Below, piece by piece: positions 39,333-50,541 of a stretch of DNA of 64,000 nt. The stretch is taken from contig NZ_LGIT01000005.1 in assembly GCF_001187865.1 (NCBI RefSeq), positions 1 through 64,000 on the forward strand, given 5' to 3'. This DNA is from Klebsiella sp. RIT-PI-d. GTDB lineage: Bacteria > Pseudomonadota > Gammaproteobacteria > Enterobacterales > Enterobacteriaceae. The position numbers and the translations under genes are program-made. The notes under the pieces are model-generated. The model had not been told where the DNA came from, made no database searches, and worked only from the letters and a program-made list of their open reading frames with translations. How positions within the stretch are numbered: position 1 is the stretch's first letter; every line of letters begins with the position of its first letter.

Positions 39333-41876
39333 TTGTACCTCTATATTGAGACGTTAAAACAGAGACTGGATGCCATTAACCAACTGCGCGTCGATCGCGC
39401 ACTTGCTGCTATGGGACCCGCTTTTCAGCAGGTTTACAGTCTACTGCCGACATTGCTGCATTATCACCATCCGCTGATGCCGGGTTACCTTGACGGTAGC
39501 GTTCCCCATGGCATCTGCTTCTACACGCCTGATGAAACCCAACGCCACTATCTTGACGAACTCGAACTGCACCAGGGAATGCCGCCGCAACAAACGGCAA
39601 AAGGCGAACTGCCGATCACCGGCATTTACTCCATGGGCAGTACCTCATCCGTCGGGCAAAGCTGCTCATCCGATCTCGACATTTGGGTATGCCACCAGGC
39701 CTGGCTCGACAACGAAGAACGCCAGCTCCTGCAACGCAAATGTAGCCTGCTTGAATCCTGGGCTGCCTCCCTCGGCGTTGAGGTCAGCTTTTTCCTGATC
39801 GACGAAAATCGTTTCCGTCATAATGAAAGCGGGAGTCTGGGCGGCGAAGATTGCGGCTCGACTCAGCATATCCTCCTGCTGGATGAATTTTACCGTACCT
39901 CGGTGCGTCTCGCGGGCAAGCGTATTCTGTGGAATATGGTGCCGGGCGATGAAGAAGAGCATTACGACGATTACGTTATGACGCTTTATGCGCAGGGCGT
40001 ACTGACGCCGAACGAGTGGATGGACCTGGGCGGGCTTAGCTCACTGTCCGCTGAGGAATACTTCGGTGCCAGCCTGTGGCAGCTCTATAAGAGCATCGAC
40101 TCACCGTATAAAGCGGTGCTGAAAACCCTGCTGCTTGAGGCGTATTCATGGGAGTATCCCAATACGCGCCTGCTGGCAAAAGACATTAAACAGCGCCTGC
40201 ACGATGGCGAAATTGTCTCCTTTGGTCTTGACCCTTACTGCATGATGCTGGAACGCGTCACGCATTATCTGACGGCCATTGAAGACACCACGCGCCTCGA
40301 CCTCGTGCGTCGATGTTTTTACTTAAAAGTCTGTGAAAAGCTCAGCCGGGAGCGCGCCTGCGTCGGCTGGCGTCGTGAAGTTATCAGTCATTTAGTCAGC
40401 GGTTGGGGATGGGACGAAGAGCGTCTCACCATGCTGGATAACCGGGCTAACTGGAAAATCGATCAGGTCCGCGAAGCGCATAACGAACTGCTTGATGCCA
40501 TGATGCAAAGCTATCGTAATCTTATCCGCTTTGCCCGCCGCAATAATCTGAGCGTGTCTGCCAGTCCGCAGGATATTGGCGTGCTGACGCGTAAGCTGTA
40601 CGCCGCTTTTGAAGCGCTGCCTGGCAAAGTCACCCTGGTTAATCCGCAAATCTCGCCGGATCTCTCAGAGCCAAATCTGACCTTTATTCATGTGCCGCCG
40701 GGCCGTGCCAACCGAACCGGCTGGTATCTGTACAATCGTGCGCCGAACATGGAATCTATCGTCAGCCATCAGCCGCTGGAGTATAACCGCTATCTGAACA
40801 AGTTAGTGGCCTGGGCCTGGTTTAACGGTCTGTTGACCTCGCGCACCCGCCTGTTCATTAAAGGCAATGACATTGTCGATCTGGCGAAGTTGCAGGAGAT
40901 GGTTGCCGACGTTTCTCATCATTTTCCGCTGCGCCTGCCTGCGCCAACGCCGAAAGCGCTCTACAGCCCGTGTGAGATCCGCCATCTGGCCATCATTGTT
41001 AACCTTGAATACGATCCAACGGCGGCTTTTCGCAATCAGGTGGTGCATTTTGACTTCCGCAAGCTGGATGTCTTCAGCTTTGGCGAGAAGCAAAACTGCC
41101 TGGTTGGCAGCGTCGATTTGCTGTATCGCAACTCGTGGAACGAGGTGCGTACGCTGCACTTTAACGGCGAGCAGGCCATGATCGAAGCGTTAAAAACGAT
41201 TCTCGGTAAAATGCATCAGGATGCCGCGCCGCCTGACAGCGTTGACGTCTTTTGCTACAGCCAGCATCTGCGTGGCCTGATCCGCACCCGCGTGCAGCAG
41301 CTGGTTTCCGAGTGTATCGAACTGCGCCTTTCCAGCACTCGTCAGGAGACTGGCCGTTTTAAAGCGCTGCGCGTCGCCGGTCAGACGTGGGGATTGTTCT
41401 TTGAACGCCTTAACGTTTCCGTGCAAAAGCTGGAAAATGCTATTGAGTTTTACGGTGCGATTTCTCATAACAAACTGCACGGCCTGTCCGTTCAGGTGGA
41501 AACCCACCAGGTTGAACTTCCGGCAGTCGTTGACGGTTTTGCCAGCGAAGGGATTATTCAGTTCTTTTTTGAAGGAACGAACGACGATAACGGCTTCAAC
41601 ATTTATATTCTTGATGAGAGTAATCGCGCCGAAGTTTATCACCACTGTGAAGGCAGCAAAGAGGAGCTGGTGCGTGATGTGAGTCGCTTCTACTCCTCAT
41701 CGCATGACCGTTTTACCTACGGCTCCAGTTTTATCAACTTTAACCTGCCGCAGTTCTACCAGATTGTGAAAATCGACGGCCGGATGCAGGTGATCCCGTT
41801 CCGTAACCAGTCTATTACTATTCCACCTGCGAATCAGGATAACGACGCGCCGCTCCTGCAGCAGTATTTTTCCTGA
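39333..41876 (+). CDS. cyaA: Adenylate cyclase (class I)
   Basis: An 847-residue class I cyclase that makes cAMP. The catalytic nucleotidyltransferase-like domain is N-terminal ([19 protein letters not shown], about residues 100-118); the C-terminal half is the regulatory part that responds to phosphorylated EIIA-Glc. The start is TTG 39333, preceded by AGGCGAG, as in E. coli where the weak UUG limits enzyme level. Earlier in-frame ATG codons give an extension not seen in the family. E. coli CyaA is 848 residues. Confidence 0.97.
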   Translation: MYLYIETLKQRLDAINQLRVDRALAAMGPAFQQVYSLLPTLLHYHHPLMPGYLDGSVPHGICFYTPDETQRHYLDELELHQGMPPQQTAKGELPITGIYSMGSTSSVGQSCSSDLDIWVCHQAWLDNEERQLLQRKCSLLESWAASLGVEVSFFLIDENRFRHNESGSLGGEDCGSTQHILLLDEFYRTSVRLAGKRILWNMVPGDEEEHYDDYVMTLYAQGVLTPNEWMDLGGLSSLSAEEYFGASLWQLYKSIDSPYKAVLKTLLLEAYSWEYPNTRLLAKDIKQRLHDGEIVSFGLDPYCMMLERVTHYLTAIEDTTRLDLVRRCFYLKVCEKLSRERACVGWRREVISHLVSGWGWDEERLTMLDNRANWKIDQVREAHNELLDAMMQSYRNLIRFARRNNLSVSASPQDIGVLTRKLYAAFEALPGKVTLVNPQISPDLSEPNLTFIHVPPGRANRTGWYLYNRAPNMESIVSHQPLEYNRYLNKLVAWAWFNGLLTSRTRLFIKGNDIVDLAKLQEMVADVSHHFPLRLPAPTPKALYSPCEIRHLAIIVNLEYDPTAAFRNQVVHFDFRKLDVFSFGEKQNCLVGSVDLLYRNSWNEVRTLHFNGEQAMIEALKTILGKMHQDAAPPDSVDVFCYSQHLRGLIRTRVQQLVSECIELRLSSTRQETGRFKALRVAGQTWGLFFERLNVSVQKLENAIEFYGAISHNKLHGLSVQVETHQVELPAVVDGFASEGIIQFFFEGTNDDNGFNIYILDESNRAEVYHHCEGSKEELVRDVSRFYSSSHDRFTYGSSFINFNLPQFYQIVKIDGRMQVIPFRNQSITIPPANQDNDAPLLQQYFS

Positions 41877-41924
41877 GCCTCACTCGCCACGCGACGGTGA
41901 GGCTCACGCTTTGGATAAACAACC

Positions 41925-42245
41925 TTAGCGAAAACTGACCGCCTCACCCGCCTGTTGCGTTGCAGCCTGCTCCAGGAGATCCCAGAACATGTCGCCGCTG
42001 CGATCGCATACCCACTCATCGTCTTTCAGATCAAAATGGTAGCCGCCCTGTTTAGTGGCCAGCCATACCTGATGCAGCGGCTCCTGGCGGTTGATAATAA
42101 TTTTGCTGCCGTTCTCAAAGGTCAGCGTCAGCACGCCACCGTTAATCTCGCAGTCGATATCGCTATCGCCATCCCAGTCATCAAGCTGTTCTTCAATGTT
42201 TTGCCATAGCGCGTCGGCAAGGCGATGAAATTCACTGTCGTTCAT
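41925..42245 (-). CDS. cyaY: Frataxin-like iron-sulfur assembly protein CyaY
   Basis: A 106-residue frataxin that binds IscS and slows cluster assembly according to iron level. Acidic helix 1 ([16 protein letters not shown]) is the iron-binding surface. The start ATG 42245 gives the E. coli length. It converges on cyaA with a gap of 48 nt. Confidence 0.96.
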   Translation of the reverse strand: MNDSEFHRLADALWQNIEEQLDDWDGDSDIDCEINGGVLTLTFENGSKIIINRQEPLHQVWLATKQGGYHFDLKDDEWVCDRSGDMFWDLLEQAATQQAGEAVSFR

Positions 42246-42569
42246 AGTGACATCCCGTTGATCAATTGTGGCAAGAGTATACAGGAAAAGCGGACAGGTT
42301 AGCGTGGCGACAGAGGCATGCATACTCGTAACGCCGTGTGAGGCGTTATCAGATTTTTACACGAACAGCTGAGATTTTTCCGCCCGTCATCCTGACAACC
42401 TAACATCATGCTTTTTCAGCTGTAGCGCCTACGGCTTTATACCTTTTCGTTAAAATTGCCGTTTAAAGATGCTTTTCGGATTTTATAAAGATCGTGGCTA
42501 AACGCTTGCTTTTACCTCTTCTCCTGCGATGATAGACAACAGAAAGCATGAACTTACAGGCAACTCTCA
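42246..42569. other. cyaY-lptM intergenic region
   Basis: No convincing gene in about 320 bp. A small hairpin AACGCC/GGCGTT (42330-42347) is followed by ATCAGATTTTT and could be a weak plus-strand terminator. A possible lptM promoter is TTGCTT (42506-42511), 16 bp, then the extended -10 TGCGATGAT (42525-42533). cyaY is presumably transcribed from the left part. Confidence 0.5.
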
Positions 42570-42773
42570 ATGAAAAACGTTTTCCGTTCACTGGCTGTTT
42601 TACTCACGCTCTTCAGCCTGACGGGCTGCGGTCTGAAAGGACCACTCTATTTCCCACCGGCTGATGATAAAGCGCCTCCGCCGACGAAAAAGGTCGAGCC
42701 GCAAACGCAAAGCTCCACGCCAGATCGTAACGATCGCGCAACGGGTGACGGTCCTTCACAGGTTAACTACTGA
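42570..42773 (+). CDS. lptM: LPS assembly lipoprotein LptM (YifL)
   Basis: A 67-residue outer membrane lipoprotein with signal peptide and lipobox LTGC (cysteine 20), then the conserved GLKGPLYFPP. LptM binds the LptDE translocon and helps LptD form its native disulfides. First gene of the lptM-dapF-yigA-xerC-yigB-uvrD run. Confidence 0.95.
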   Translation: MKNVFRSLAVLLTLFSLTGCGLKGPLYFPPADDKAPPPTKKVEPQTQSSTPDRNDRATGDGPSQVNY

Positions 42774-42809
42774 TCGTTTTATTCTGTAACCGCGCATATG
42801 GAGCAGATA

Positions 42810-43634
42810 ATGCAGTTCTCAAAAATGCACGGCCTTGGCAATGATTTTATGGTCGTCGACGCGGTAACGCAGAATCTCTTTTTTTCACCAGAGCTGATCC
42901 GTCGTCTGGCGGACAGGCATCTGGGTGTAGGATTCGATCAACTGCTGGTGGTGGAGCCTCCTTACGATCCCGAGCTTGATTTCCATTACCGCATTTTCAA
43001 TGCCGACGGCAGCGAAGTCTCACAGTGCGGCAATGGCGCACGCTGTTTTGCCCGTTTTGTGCGCCTGAAAGGGCTAACCAATAAGCGTGATATTCGCGTC
43101 AGCACGGCCAATGGCAGAATGGTCCTGACGGTCACGGAAAACGAGCTGGTGCGCGTGAATATGGGCGAACCCAATTTTGAGCCGTCGCAGGTGCCGTTTC
43201 GCGCTAATAAGGCGGAAAAGACCTATATTATGCGCACGGCGGAGCAGACCATACTGTGCGGCGTGGTATCAATGGGAAATCCCCATTGTGTGATTCAGGT
43301 TGATGATGTTGCTACCGCGGCGGTAGAAATGTTAGGGCCAGTCATGGAAAATCATGAACGTTTTCCGGAGCGGGCAAACGTGGGTTTTATGCAGATCGTT
43401 AGCCGGGAACATATTCGTCTGCGCGTCTATGAGCGCGGGGCGGGTGAGACGCAAGCCTGCGGAAGCGGTGCCTGTGGGGCTGTTGCCGTTGGTATCCTGC
43501 AAGGTCTTCTGGCTGAAGAAGTTCGGGTCGAATTGCCCGGTGGGCGTCTTGATATTGCCTGGAAAGGGTCGGGGCATCCGCTGTTTATGACCGGCCCGGC
43601 GACACATGTTTACGACGGATTTATCCATTTATGA
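42810..43634 (+). CDS. dapF: Diaminopimelate epimerase
   Basis: A 274-residue cofactor-free epimerase that turns LL-DAP into meso-DAP for lysine and peptidoglycan. Both catalytic cysteines are present, in SQCGNGARC (Cys73) and QACGSGACG (Cys217). The start ATG 42810 (MQFSKMHG) gives the E. coli length; an earlier ATG at 42798 would add four residues. It overlaps yigA by four bases. Confidence 0.97.
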   Translation: MQFSKMHGLGNDFMVVDAVTQNLFFSPELIRRLADRHLGVGFDQLLVVEPPYDPELDFHYRIFNADGSEVSQCGNGARCFARFVRLKGLTNKRDIRVSTANGRMVLTVTENELVRVNMGEPNFEPSQVPFRANKAEKTYIMRTAEQTILCGVVSMGNPHCVIQVDDVATAAVEMLGPVMENHERFPERANVGFMQIVSREHIRLRVYERGAGETQACGSGACGAVAVGILQGLLAEEVRVELPGGRLDIAWKGSGHPLFMTGPATHVYDGFIHL

Positions 43635-44338
43635 AACAGATTGGGGAAGAGCAACAGAATACGCTGGCCGAACTGGACGACAGTATCGTGGCGGACTATC
43701 TGCTGCAACATCCTGAATTTTTCATTCGCAATGCCCAGCTGGTTGAGCGAATGCAGGTGCCGCACCCCGTACGCGGTGCGGTCTCGCTGGTTGAGTGGCA
43801 TATGGTTCGCGCACGTAACTACATCAACCAGATGGAAGATGATATGACGCTGCTGATGGAGCAGGCCTGCGCAAACGAAAGCCTGTTTCATCGTTTGTTG
43901 AATTTACAAAATCGTCTGGCGGCGGCTGAAAGTCTCGACGATATGTTAAATCGTCTGCATCGCTGGGCGCGTGAAATGGGGCTGGCAGGCGCGACTATCC
44001 GCCTGTTTGCCGACCGCTGGCGCATTGGCGCGCCGTCACGCTTTACTCATCTTGCGCTCAATCGTCAGGCTTTTGAGCCGCTGCGTATTCAGCGTCTGGG
44101 CCAGAACAACCACTATCTGGGATCGCTAAACGGGCCCGAACTGCTGCTAATACTGCCTGAGGCGAAAGCCATTGGCTCGGTAGCACTGTCGCTACTGGGG
44201 CATGAGGGCGATCTTGGGGTGATGATTTTCAGCAGCCGCGATCCGCACCATTATGAAAACGGGCAGGGTACGCAGCTGCTGCAGGAAATTGCGCTGATGC
44301 TTCCTGGTCTGCTGCAACGCTGGATTGAACGGATATGA
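43631..44338 (+). CDS. yigA: DUF484 family protein YigA
   Basis: A 235-residue GAF-like protein of the DUF484 family, of unknown function, always near xerC in many gammaproteobacteria. The N-terminal helical part (YLLQHPEFF...[11 protein letters not shown]) is the family signature. It overlaps both dapF and xerC by four bases, which suggests co-translation and a possible role tied to the recombinase. Confidence 0.93.
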   Translation: MKQIGEEQQNTLAELDDSIVADYLLQHPEFFIRNAQLVERMQVPHPVRGAVSLVEWHMVRARNYINQMEDDMTLLMEQACANESLFHRLLNLQNRLAAAESLDDMLNRLHRWAREMGLAGATIRLFADRWRIGAPSRFTHLALNRQAFEPLRIQRLGQNNHYLGSLNGPELLLILPEAKAIGSVALSLLGHEGDLGVMIFSSRDPHHYENGQGTQLLQEIALMLPGLLQRWIERI

Positions 44339-45237
44339 GCGCTCCCCGGCTACATGAATCGGTGGCACGTTTTCTGCGTTATCTCAGCGTTGAGCGCCAG
44401 CTAAGTCCCATTACGCTGCTCAACTATCAGCGCCAGCTTGAAGCGATTATTGCGCTTGCTGAAGACGCGGGACTGAAAGAGTGGCCGCAGTGCGATGCTG
44501 CAATGGTGCGTAATCTTGCCGTACGTAGCCGCCGTAAAGGGCTTGGTCCCACCAGCCTCGCATTACGTCTTTCAGCGCTGCGCAGCTTTTTCGACTGGCA
44601 GATTAGCCAGGGCATCTTAAAAGCAAATCCGGCGAAGGGAATTTCAACGCCAAAAGCCCCGCGCCACTTGCCGAAAAATATTGATGTCGATGATATGAAC
44701 CGCCTGCTGGATATCGATCTTAACGATCCGCTGGCGGTGCGCGATCGGGCGATGCTGGAGGTGATGTACGGTGCCGGGCTGCGTCTTTCGGAATTAGTGG
44801 GTCTCGATATTAAACATCTGGATCTCGACACAGGCGAAGTATGGGTAGTGGGCAAAGGCAGTAAAGAGCGCCGTCTGCCCATCGGACGTAACGCCAGGAT
44901 CTGGATTGAGCACTGGCTCGATTTACGCGGATTATTCGGCAGTGACGACAATGCGCTTTTTTTATCAAAGCTCGGCAAGCGAATTTCGGCGCGAAATGTT
45001 CAGAAGCGTTTTGCCGAGTGGGGCATTAAGCAGGGGCTGAACAGTCATGTTCATCCGCACAAGTTACGCCACTCATTTGCTACCCATATGCTGGAGTCGA
45101 GTGGCGATCTGCGCGGTGTTCAGGAGCTGCTGGGTCACGCCAATCTCTCTACCACCCAAATTTATACTCATCTTGATTTTCAACACCTTGCCTCAGTATA
45201 TGACGCGGCGCATCCGCGCGCCAAACGGGGGAAATAA
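44335..45237 (+). CDS. xerC: Tyrosine recombinase XerC
   Basis: A 300-residue recombinase that, with XerD, resolves chromosome dimers at dif under FtsK. It has an N-terminal SAM-like core-binding domain (to about 105) and a C-terminal catalytic domain with the residues R (GLRLSELV), K, HxxR (HKLRHSF), H (GHANLST) and Y (QIYTHL). Two residues longer than E. coli XerC. Its stop overlaps the yigB start by one base. Confidence 0.97.
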   Translation: MSAPRLHESVARFLRYLSVERQLSPITLLNYQRQLEAIIALAEDAGLKEWPQCDAAMVRNLAVRSRRKGLGPTSLALRLSALRSFFDWQISQGILKANPAKGISTPKAPRHLPKNIDVDDMNRLLDIDLNDPLAVRDRAMLEVMYGAGLRLSELVGLDIKHLDLDTGEVWVVGKGSKERRLPIGRNARIWIEHWLDLRGLFGSDDNALFLSKLGKRISARNVQKRFAEWGIKQGLNSHVHPHKLRHSFATHMLESSGDLRGVQELLGHANLSTTQIYTHLDFQHLASVYDAAHPRAKRGK

Positions 45238-45953
45238 TGCGTTTTTATCGACCGCTGGGCCACATCTCAGCGCTAACGTTCGACCTGGACGATACCCTTT
45301 ATGATAATCGTCCGGTGATCCTGCGAACCGAGCAGGAGACGCTGGCATTTTTACGCAATTATCATCCGGCGCTGGTGACGCTGGAGAACAGCGACTTCCA
45401 GCGCTTGCGTCAGGCGCTTCGCCAGACCGAGCCGGAAATTTATCACGATGTCACCGAGTGGCGTCGTCGTTCTGTCGAGCAGATGATGCTGGACGTCGGG
45501 CTTAACCAGGATGAGGCCACGGCGGGAGCCGAGGCGGCGATGGTGAACTTTGCCACCTGGCGAAGCCGTATTGAGGTGCCGCAGACGACGCACGATACGC
45601 TGGCTGCACTGGCTAAAAAATGGCCGCTGGTGGCGATCACTAACGGTAATGCGCAGCCGGAACGGTTTGGTCTCGGCGACTATTTTGAATTTGTACTGCG
45701 TGCCGGGCCGGATGGGCGCTCTAAACCGTACCATGATATGTATCATCTGGCGGCAGAGCGGCTGGATCTTCCGCCTGGTGAAATCCTGCATGTGGGGGAC
45801 GACCTGACCACCGACGTCGCTGGCGCCATTCGCTGTGGAATGCAGGCTTGCTGGATCAAACCGGAAAATGCTGACCTGATGCAGGCAACCGATAGCCGCC
45901 TGCTGCCTCATATTGAAATTTCACAGTTGGCATCCCTCTCGACGCTGATATAA
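45237..45953 (+). CDS. yigB: HAD phosphatase YigB (FMN phosphatase)
   Basis: A 238-residue HAD hydrolase with motif [10 protein letters not shown] (near residue 16) and motif [12 protein letters not shown]. The E. coli enzyme dephosphorylates FMN and 5-amino-6-ribitylamino-uracil phosphate, feeding riboflavin synthesis. It lies between xerC and uvrD in the usual order. Confidence 0.94.
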   Translation: MRFYRPLGHISALTFDLDDTLYDNRPVILRTEQETLAFLRNYHPALVTLENSDFQRLRQALRQTEPEIYHDVTEWRRRSVEQMMLDVGLNQDEATAGAEAAMVNFATWRSRIEVPQTTHDTLAALAKKWPLVAITNGNAQPERFGLGDYFEFVLRAGPDGRSKPYHDMYHLAAERLDLPPGEILHVGDDLTTDVAGAIRCGMQACWIKPENADLMQATDSRLLPHIEISQLASLSTLI

Positions 45954-45965
45954 TCATCAGCAGTA

Positions 45966-45981
45966 TTGTATAAATTCCCAG
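45966..45981 (+). promoter_or_regulatory. Candidate weak LexA box of uvrD
   Basis: TTGTATAAATTCCCAG fits 13 of 16 positions of what I recall of the E. coli uvrD box, CTGTATATATACCCAG, but the first C of the CTGT half and other outer bases are changed. Consensus is CTGT-N8-ACAG. It lies 95 bp before the uvrD start, so uvrD may be less tightly repressed here. Confidence 0.5.
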
Positions 45982-46075
45982 GGGTTCGGCGGTGAGCACC
46001 ATGCTCATTTCCTCCCGATAAGCGAACTGCCCGCAGGCAGGGCGTGGTTTTCTTGTTTTCAACGCGGCGGTGCCA

Positions 46076-48238
46076 ATGGACGTTTCTTACCTGCTCGATA
46101 GCCTTAATGACAAACAGCGCGAGGCCGTGGGCGCAACGCGCAGCAATATGCTGGTGCTGGCGGGCGCGGGGAGCGGAAAGACGCGGGTGCTGGTGCACCG
46201 TATCGCGTGGCTATTGAGTGTAGAAAACAACTCGCCGTATTCCATTATGGCCGTCACGTTTACCAACAAAGCGGCGGCAGAAATGCGCCACCGCATTGGT
46301 CAACTGATGGGCACCACTCAGGGTGGAATGTGGGTAGGTACGTTCCACGGGCTGGCGCACCGTCTGCTGCGGGCGCACCATCTTGATGCCGGACTGCCAC
46401 AGGATTTTCAGATCCTCGACAGTGAGGATCAGCTTCGCCTGCTGAAGCGTCTTATCAAAGCCATGAACCTGGATGAGAAACAGTGGCCGCCGCGTCAGGC
46501 CATGTGGTACATCAACGGTCAGAAAGACGAAGGGCTGCGCCCGCACCATATTCAGAGCTACGGTAATCCCGTAGAGCAGACCTGGCAAAAAGTGTATCAG
46601 GCCTATCAGGAGGCGTGCGACCGCGCCGGACTGGTTGATTTTGCCGAACTGCTGCTGCGTGCTCACGAATTATGGCTCAACAAACCGCATATTCTTCAGC
46701 ACTACCGGGAACGCTTTTCCAATATTCTGGTGGATGAATTTCAGGACACCAACAACATTCAGTATGCCTGGATCCGCCTGCTGGCGGGTGATACCGGCAA
46801 AGTCATGATTGTTGGCGACGATGACCAGTCTATATATGGCTGGCGCGGCGCGCAGGTTGAAAATATCCAGCGCTTCCTCAACGATTTTCCCGGTGCGCAG
46901 ACCATCCGTCTGGAGCAAAATTACCGCTCCACCAGTAACATTCTGAGCGCAGCCAACGCCCTGATTGAAAATAATAATGGGCGTCTGGGCAAAAAACTGT
47001 GGACCGACGGCAGTGACGGCGAGCCGATTTCACTGTACTGCGCGTTTAACGAACTGGATGAAGCGCGTTTCGTCGTGAACCGGATTAAAACCTGGCAGGA
47101 GAACGGCGGAGCGCTGGAGCACTGCGCTATTCTTTACCGCAGTAACGCCCAGTCACGCGTACTGGAAGAGGCGTTATTACAGGTCAGTATGCCGTACCGA
47201 ATTTACGGTGGAATGCGCTTCTTCGAACGCCAGGAAATCAAAGACGCGCTTTCTTATCTGCGCCTGATTGCGAATCGTAACGATGATGCCGCGTTTGAGC
47301 GTGTGGTCAATACCCCGACGCGCGGCATTGGCGATCGCACGCTGGATGTGGTGCGCCAGACCTCACGCGAGCGTCAGCTCACGCTATGGCAGTCGTGCCG
47401 CGAACTGTTGCAGAACAAAGCCCTTGCCGGGCGCGCCGCCAGCGCTTTGCAGCGTTTTATGGAACTGATCGACGCGCTGGCGCAGGAAACATCTGACATG
47501 CCGCTGCACGTCCAGACCGACCGGGTGATTAAAGACTCCGGCCTGCGGACCATGTATGAACAGGAGAAAGGCGAGAAAGGCCAGACACGTATCGAAAACT
47601 TAGAAGAACTGGTGACGGCAACGCGCCAGTTCAGCTACAACGACGAAGACGAAGATCTGATGCCGCTTCAGGCTTTTCTGTCCCACGCCGCGCTGGAAGC
47701 CGGTGAAGGGCAGGCCGATACGTGGCAGGACGCGGTACAACTGATGACGCTGCACTCGGCCAAAGGGCTGGAATTCCCGCAGGTGTTTATCGTTGGTGTG
47801 GAAGAGGGCATGTTCCCCAGCCAGATGTCGCTTGAAGAAGGCGGGCGTCTGGAAGAAGAACGTCGTCTGGCGTATGTAGGCGTTACGCGCGCGATGCAAA
47901 AGCTCACCCTGACCTACGCAGAAACTCGTCGTTTGTATGGTAAAGAAGTTTATCATCGGCCTTCACGCTTTATTGGCGAGCTACCAGAGGACTGCGTAGA
48001 AGAGGTTCGCCTGCGCGCCAGTATCAGCCGACCGGTCAGCCATCAACGAATGGGTACCCCTGTCTCTGAAAACGATACCGGCTATAAACTGGGTCAGCGC
48101 GTCCGTCACGCCAAATTTGGCGAAGGCACTATTGTGAATCTTGAGGGCAGCGGCGAGCACAGCCGCCTGCAGGTTGCCTTCAAGGGACAAGGGATCAAAT
48201 GGCTGGTGGCGGCCTACGCGAAACTTGAAAACGTGTAA
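46076..48238 (+). CDS. uvrD: DNA helicase II UvrD
   Basis: A 720-residue SF1A helicase that releases excised strands in nucleotide excision repair and unwinds DNA in mismatch repair. Motif I is AGAGSGKT (29-36), motif II VDEFQDTN, motif [16 protein letters not shown]. The C-terminal part carries the Tudor-like RNA-polymerase-binding end (KLGQRVRHAKFGEGTIV). The ATG at 46076 (MDVSYLL) gives the E. coli length; a GTG six bases earlier is also open. Confidence 0.97.
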   Translation: MDVSYLLDSLNDKQREAVGATRSNMLVLAGAGSGKTRVLVHRIAWLLSVENNSPYSIMAVTFTNKAAAEMRHRIGQLMGTTQGGMWVGTFHGLAHRLLRAHHLDAGLPQDFQILDSEDQLRLLKRLIKAMNLDEKQWPPRQAMWYINGQKDEGLRPHHIQSYGNPVEQTWQKVYQAYQEACDRAGLVDFAELLLRAHELWLNKPHILQHYRERFSNILVDEFQDTNNIQYAWIRLLAGDTGKVMIVGDDDQSIYGWRGAQVENIQRFLNDFPGAQTIRLEQNYRSTSNILSAANALIENNNGRLGKKLWTDGSDGEPISLYCAFNELDEARFVVNRIKTWQENGGALEHCAILYRSNAQSRVLEEALLQVSMPYRIYGGMRFFERQEIKDALSYLRLIANRNDDAAFERVVNTPTRGIGDRTLDVVRQTSRERQLTLWQSCRELLQNKALAGRAASALQRFMELIDALAQETSDMPLHVQTDRVIKDSGLRTMYEQEKGEKGQTRIENLEELVTATRQFSYNDEDEDLMPLQAFLSHAALEAGEGQADTWQDAVQLMTLHSAKGLEFPQVFIVGVEEGMFPSQMSLEEGGRLEEERRLAYVGVTRAMQKLTLTYAETRRLYGKEVYHRPSRFIGELPEDCVEEVRLRASISRPVSHQRMGTPVSENDTGYKLGQRVRHAKFGEGTIVNLEGSGEHSRLQVAFKGQGIKWLVAAYAKLENV

Positions 48239-48386
48239 CCTTAAGAAAAATATCACTATTTTGTAATATTCTGCTAGCCTTAATGTCTGAGGGGCAATTA
48301 TTGCTCACTGGCGTTCCGTTGCGTGTTGACGTCAAAATTCTGCTGGCGTAACATGCGCGCACGATTACGCTAAGAGGACATTCGCC

Positions 48387-48443
48387 TTGGACACACCCAG
48401 TACATACTGGCTCATTATCCTGTCATCCAGGATCAACTCCTAA
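48387..48443 (+). CDS. corL: CorL leader peptide of corA
   Basis: An 18-residue frame, MDTPSTYWLIILSSRINS, starts at TTG 48387 after AGAGGAC. It corresponds to CorL, whose translation controls Rho-dependent termination within the corA leader in Salmonella: when CorL is poorly translated, corA is read through. The gap of about 150 nt to corA holds the stem AAGGCTAT/ATAGCCTT (48442-48469), which overlaps the corL stop. Confidence 0.75.
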   Translation: MDTPSTYWLIILSSRINS

Positions 48444-48594
48444 GGCTATCCCCTTTTGCTGATAGCCTTAGCGGTTGTCAGCGACTTTTCGTTATCCCGT
48501 CGCGCTGAGTCAGGCTGTTTAATGGTCTGAAACCCAATAGTTTCTGTGTGCCCACCGAACTGTCCGATCATTTTTTGCATTGGGAGTCCCGGTC
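48442..48594 (+). promoter_or_regulatory. corA mRNA leader
   Basis: The untranslated leader between corL and corA starts with the hairpin AAGGCTAT/ATAGCCTT (48442-48469). In Salmonella the structure here shifts with CorL translation and opens or hides a rut site for Rho. No other gene is seen in 48239-48594. Confidence 0.6.
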
Positions 48595-49545
48595 ATGCTG
48601 AGCGCATTTCAACTGGAAAAAAATCGTCTGATTCGTCTCGAAGCTGATGAAATCAATCACCTTGCCAGCTCGGTATGGGTTGATTTAGTCGAGCCGGACG
48701 ATGAAGAACGACACCGCGTGCAAACGGACTTGGGCCAGAATCTGGCCACCCGCCCTGAACTGGAAGACATCGAGGCATCGGCCCGTTTTTTTGAAGACGA
48801 AGACGGTCTGCATATTCACTCCTTCTTCTTTTACGAAGATGCGGAAGATCACGCCGGTAACTCTACCGTCGCGTTTACCATTCGTGAGGGCCGGCTGTTT
48901 ACGCTGCGTGAACGTGAATTACCCGCGTTTCGTTTATATCGTATGCGCGCCCGTAGTCAGGAGATGGTGGACGGTAACGCTTACGAGCTTCTTCTCGATT
49001 TGTTTGAAACCAAAATCGAACAGCTGGCGGATGAAATCGAAAACATCTACAGCGATCTGGAAAAGCTGAGCCGGGTGATCATGGAAGGCCATCAGGGTGA
49101 TGAATACGATGAAGCCCTGTCTACGCTGGCAGAACTGGAAGATATCGGCTGGAAGGTGCGTCTGTGTCTGATGGATACTCAGCGTGCGCTGAACTTTCTG
49201 GTGCGTAAAGCGCGTCTGCCAGGTGGGCAACTGGAGCAGGCGCGGGAGATCCTGCGCGATATCGAATCTCTGCTGCCGCATAATGAATCACTGTTCCAGA
49301 AAGTGAACTTTTTGATGCAGGCGGCGATGGGCTTTATCAACATCGAACAGAACCGCATCATCAAAATCTTCTCGGTGGTTTCCGTAGTATTCCTGCCGCC
49401 GACGCTGGTGGCGTCCAGCTACGGAATGAACTTTGAGTTTATGCCGGAACTGCGGTGGAGTTTTGGCTACCCTGGCGCGATTATCTTTATGATCCTCGCC
49501 GGGCTGGCGCCGTATCTGTACTTTAAGCGTAAAAACTGGCTGTAA
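48595..49545 (+). CDS. corA: Magnesium/nickel/cobalt transporter CorA
   Basis: A 316-residue homopentameric channel of the inner membrane, the main constitutive Mg2+ uptake system. It has a large cytoplasmic funnel, two C-terminal membrane helices and the signature [11 protein letters not shown]. The start ATG 48595 (MLSAFQLE) gives the E. coli length. It ends at a bidirectional terminator shared with rarD. Confidence 0.97.
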   Translation: MLSAFQLEKNRLIRLEADEINHLASSVWVDLVEPDDEERHRVQTDLGQNLATRPELEDIEASARFFEDEDGLHIHSFFFYEDAEDHAGNSTVAFTIREGRLFTLRERELPAFRLYRMRARSQEMVDGNAYELLLDLFETKIEQLADEIENIYSDLEKLSRVIMEGHQGDEYDEALSTLAELEDIGWKVRLCLMDTQRALNFLVRKARLPGGQLEQAREILRDIESLLPHNESLFQKVNFLMQAAMGFINIEQNRIIKIFSVVSVVFLPPTLVASSYGMNFEFMPELRWSFGYPGAIIFMILAGLAPYLYFKRKNWL

Positions 49546-49556
49546 ACTACAGCATC

Positions 49557-49588
49557 CCGCCAGGCCGGTTAACAATCCGGCCTGGCGG
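49557..49588. terminator. Bidirectional terminator between corA and rarD
   Basis: CCGCCAGGCCGG and CCGGCCTGGCGG make a 12-bp perfect stem with an eight-base loop between two convergent genes. Confidence 0.85.
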
Positions 49589-49593
49589 CTACG

Positions 49594-50490
49594 TTATCTT
49601 ATCCTGCGCGTTCTGCGCTGCGTATATATCGCATCCATCACAAACACCGCCAGCGCCACCCAGATAAAGGCAAAGGTCACCATTTTGTCTGCCCCCGGAT
49701 GCTCGTCATAAAATACGACGGCCAGCAGGAACATCAACGTCGGGCCAATGTACTGGAAAAATCCCAGCGTGGAGAGACGCAGACGCGTCGCCGCACCGGT
49801 AAAGCACAGCAGAGGGATAGTGGTGACCACGCCTGCGGCAATCAGCAGCAGATTCAGTGACCATGGGTTCTGCCCCATATGGCTTGTTGCGCTGTCGGCA
49901 ATACCGAACAGCCAGATTGCCGCTACCGGCAGCAGCCATAACGTTTCAACCAGCATACCGGTTTGCGCATCGACGGCAATTTTCTTACGCACCAGGCCAT
50001 AGAAGGCAAAGCTAAACGCCAGCCCCAGGGCGATCAGCGGCAGGGAGCCGAATGTCCAGAGTTGTACCAGCACGCCGCAGGCTGCGAGGATAACTGCCAT
50101 CCACTGCATCCGGCGAAAACGCTCGCCGAGAAAAATCATGCCCAGCACGATATTGACCAGCGGATTAATAAAATAGCCGAGGCTGGCTTCAAGCATATGA
50201 TGATTATTCACCGCCCAGATAAACAGCAGCCAGTTACCGCCTATCAGCACCGCGGAAAGCGCCAGCAGAAAGATTTTCTTCGGCGTTGCCAGCAATTTTT
50301 TGACCTGGGGCCACTGCCGGCTAATGCTGATCAGGGCCAGCATGAAAAAGAATGACCAGATGACACGGTGGGTCAGAATTTCATTGGCGGGAACATAGTA
50401 AATCAACTTGAAATAGGCGGGGGCAATGCCCCAGATAAAATAAGCGGCCAGCGCGAGCAACACGCCCTGTCGCGTTTGTTTAGCATCCAT
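49594..50490 (-). CDS. rarD: EamA-family transporter RarD
   Basis: A 298-residue ten-helix EamA/DMT-family membrane protein. E. coli RarD was named as a chloramphenicol-sensitive protein; the real substrate is unknown. In E. coli, yigF and yigG lie between corA and rarD; they are absent here. Confidence 0.93.
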   Translation of the reverse strand: MDAKQTRQGVLLALAAYFIWGIAPAYFKLIYYVPANEILTHRVIWSFFFMLALISISRQWPQVKKLLATPKKIFLLALSAVLIGGNWLLFIWAVNNHHMLEASLGYFINPLVNIVLGMIFLGERFRRMQWMAVILAACGVLVQLWTFGSLPLIALGLAFSFAFYGLVRKKIAVDAQTGMLVETLWLLPVAAIWLFGIADSATSHMGQNPWSLNLLLIAAGVVTTIPLLCFTGAATRLRLSTLGFFQYIGPTLMFLLAVVFYDEHPGADKMVTFAFIWVALAVFVMDAIYTQRRTRRIR

Positions 50491-50541
50491 CAGAAAAACT
50501 CGTTACAAAAAAGTTAAACCAGTCTACCCGAATTCACGCCT

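Noticed and set aside
45351-45911. Open frame of 186 codons antisense to yigB
   Set aside because: Shadow of the intact yigB gene.
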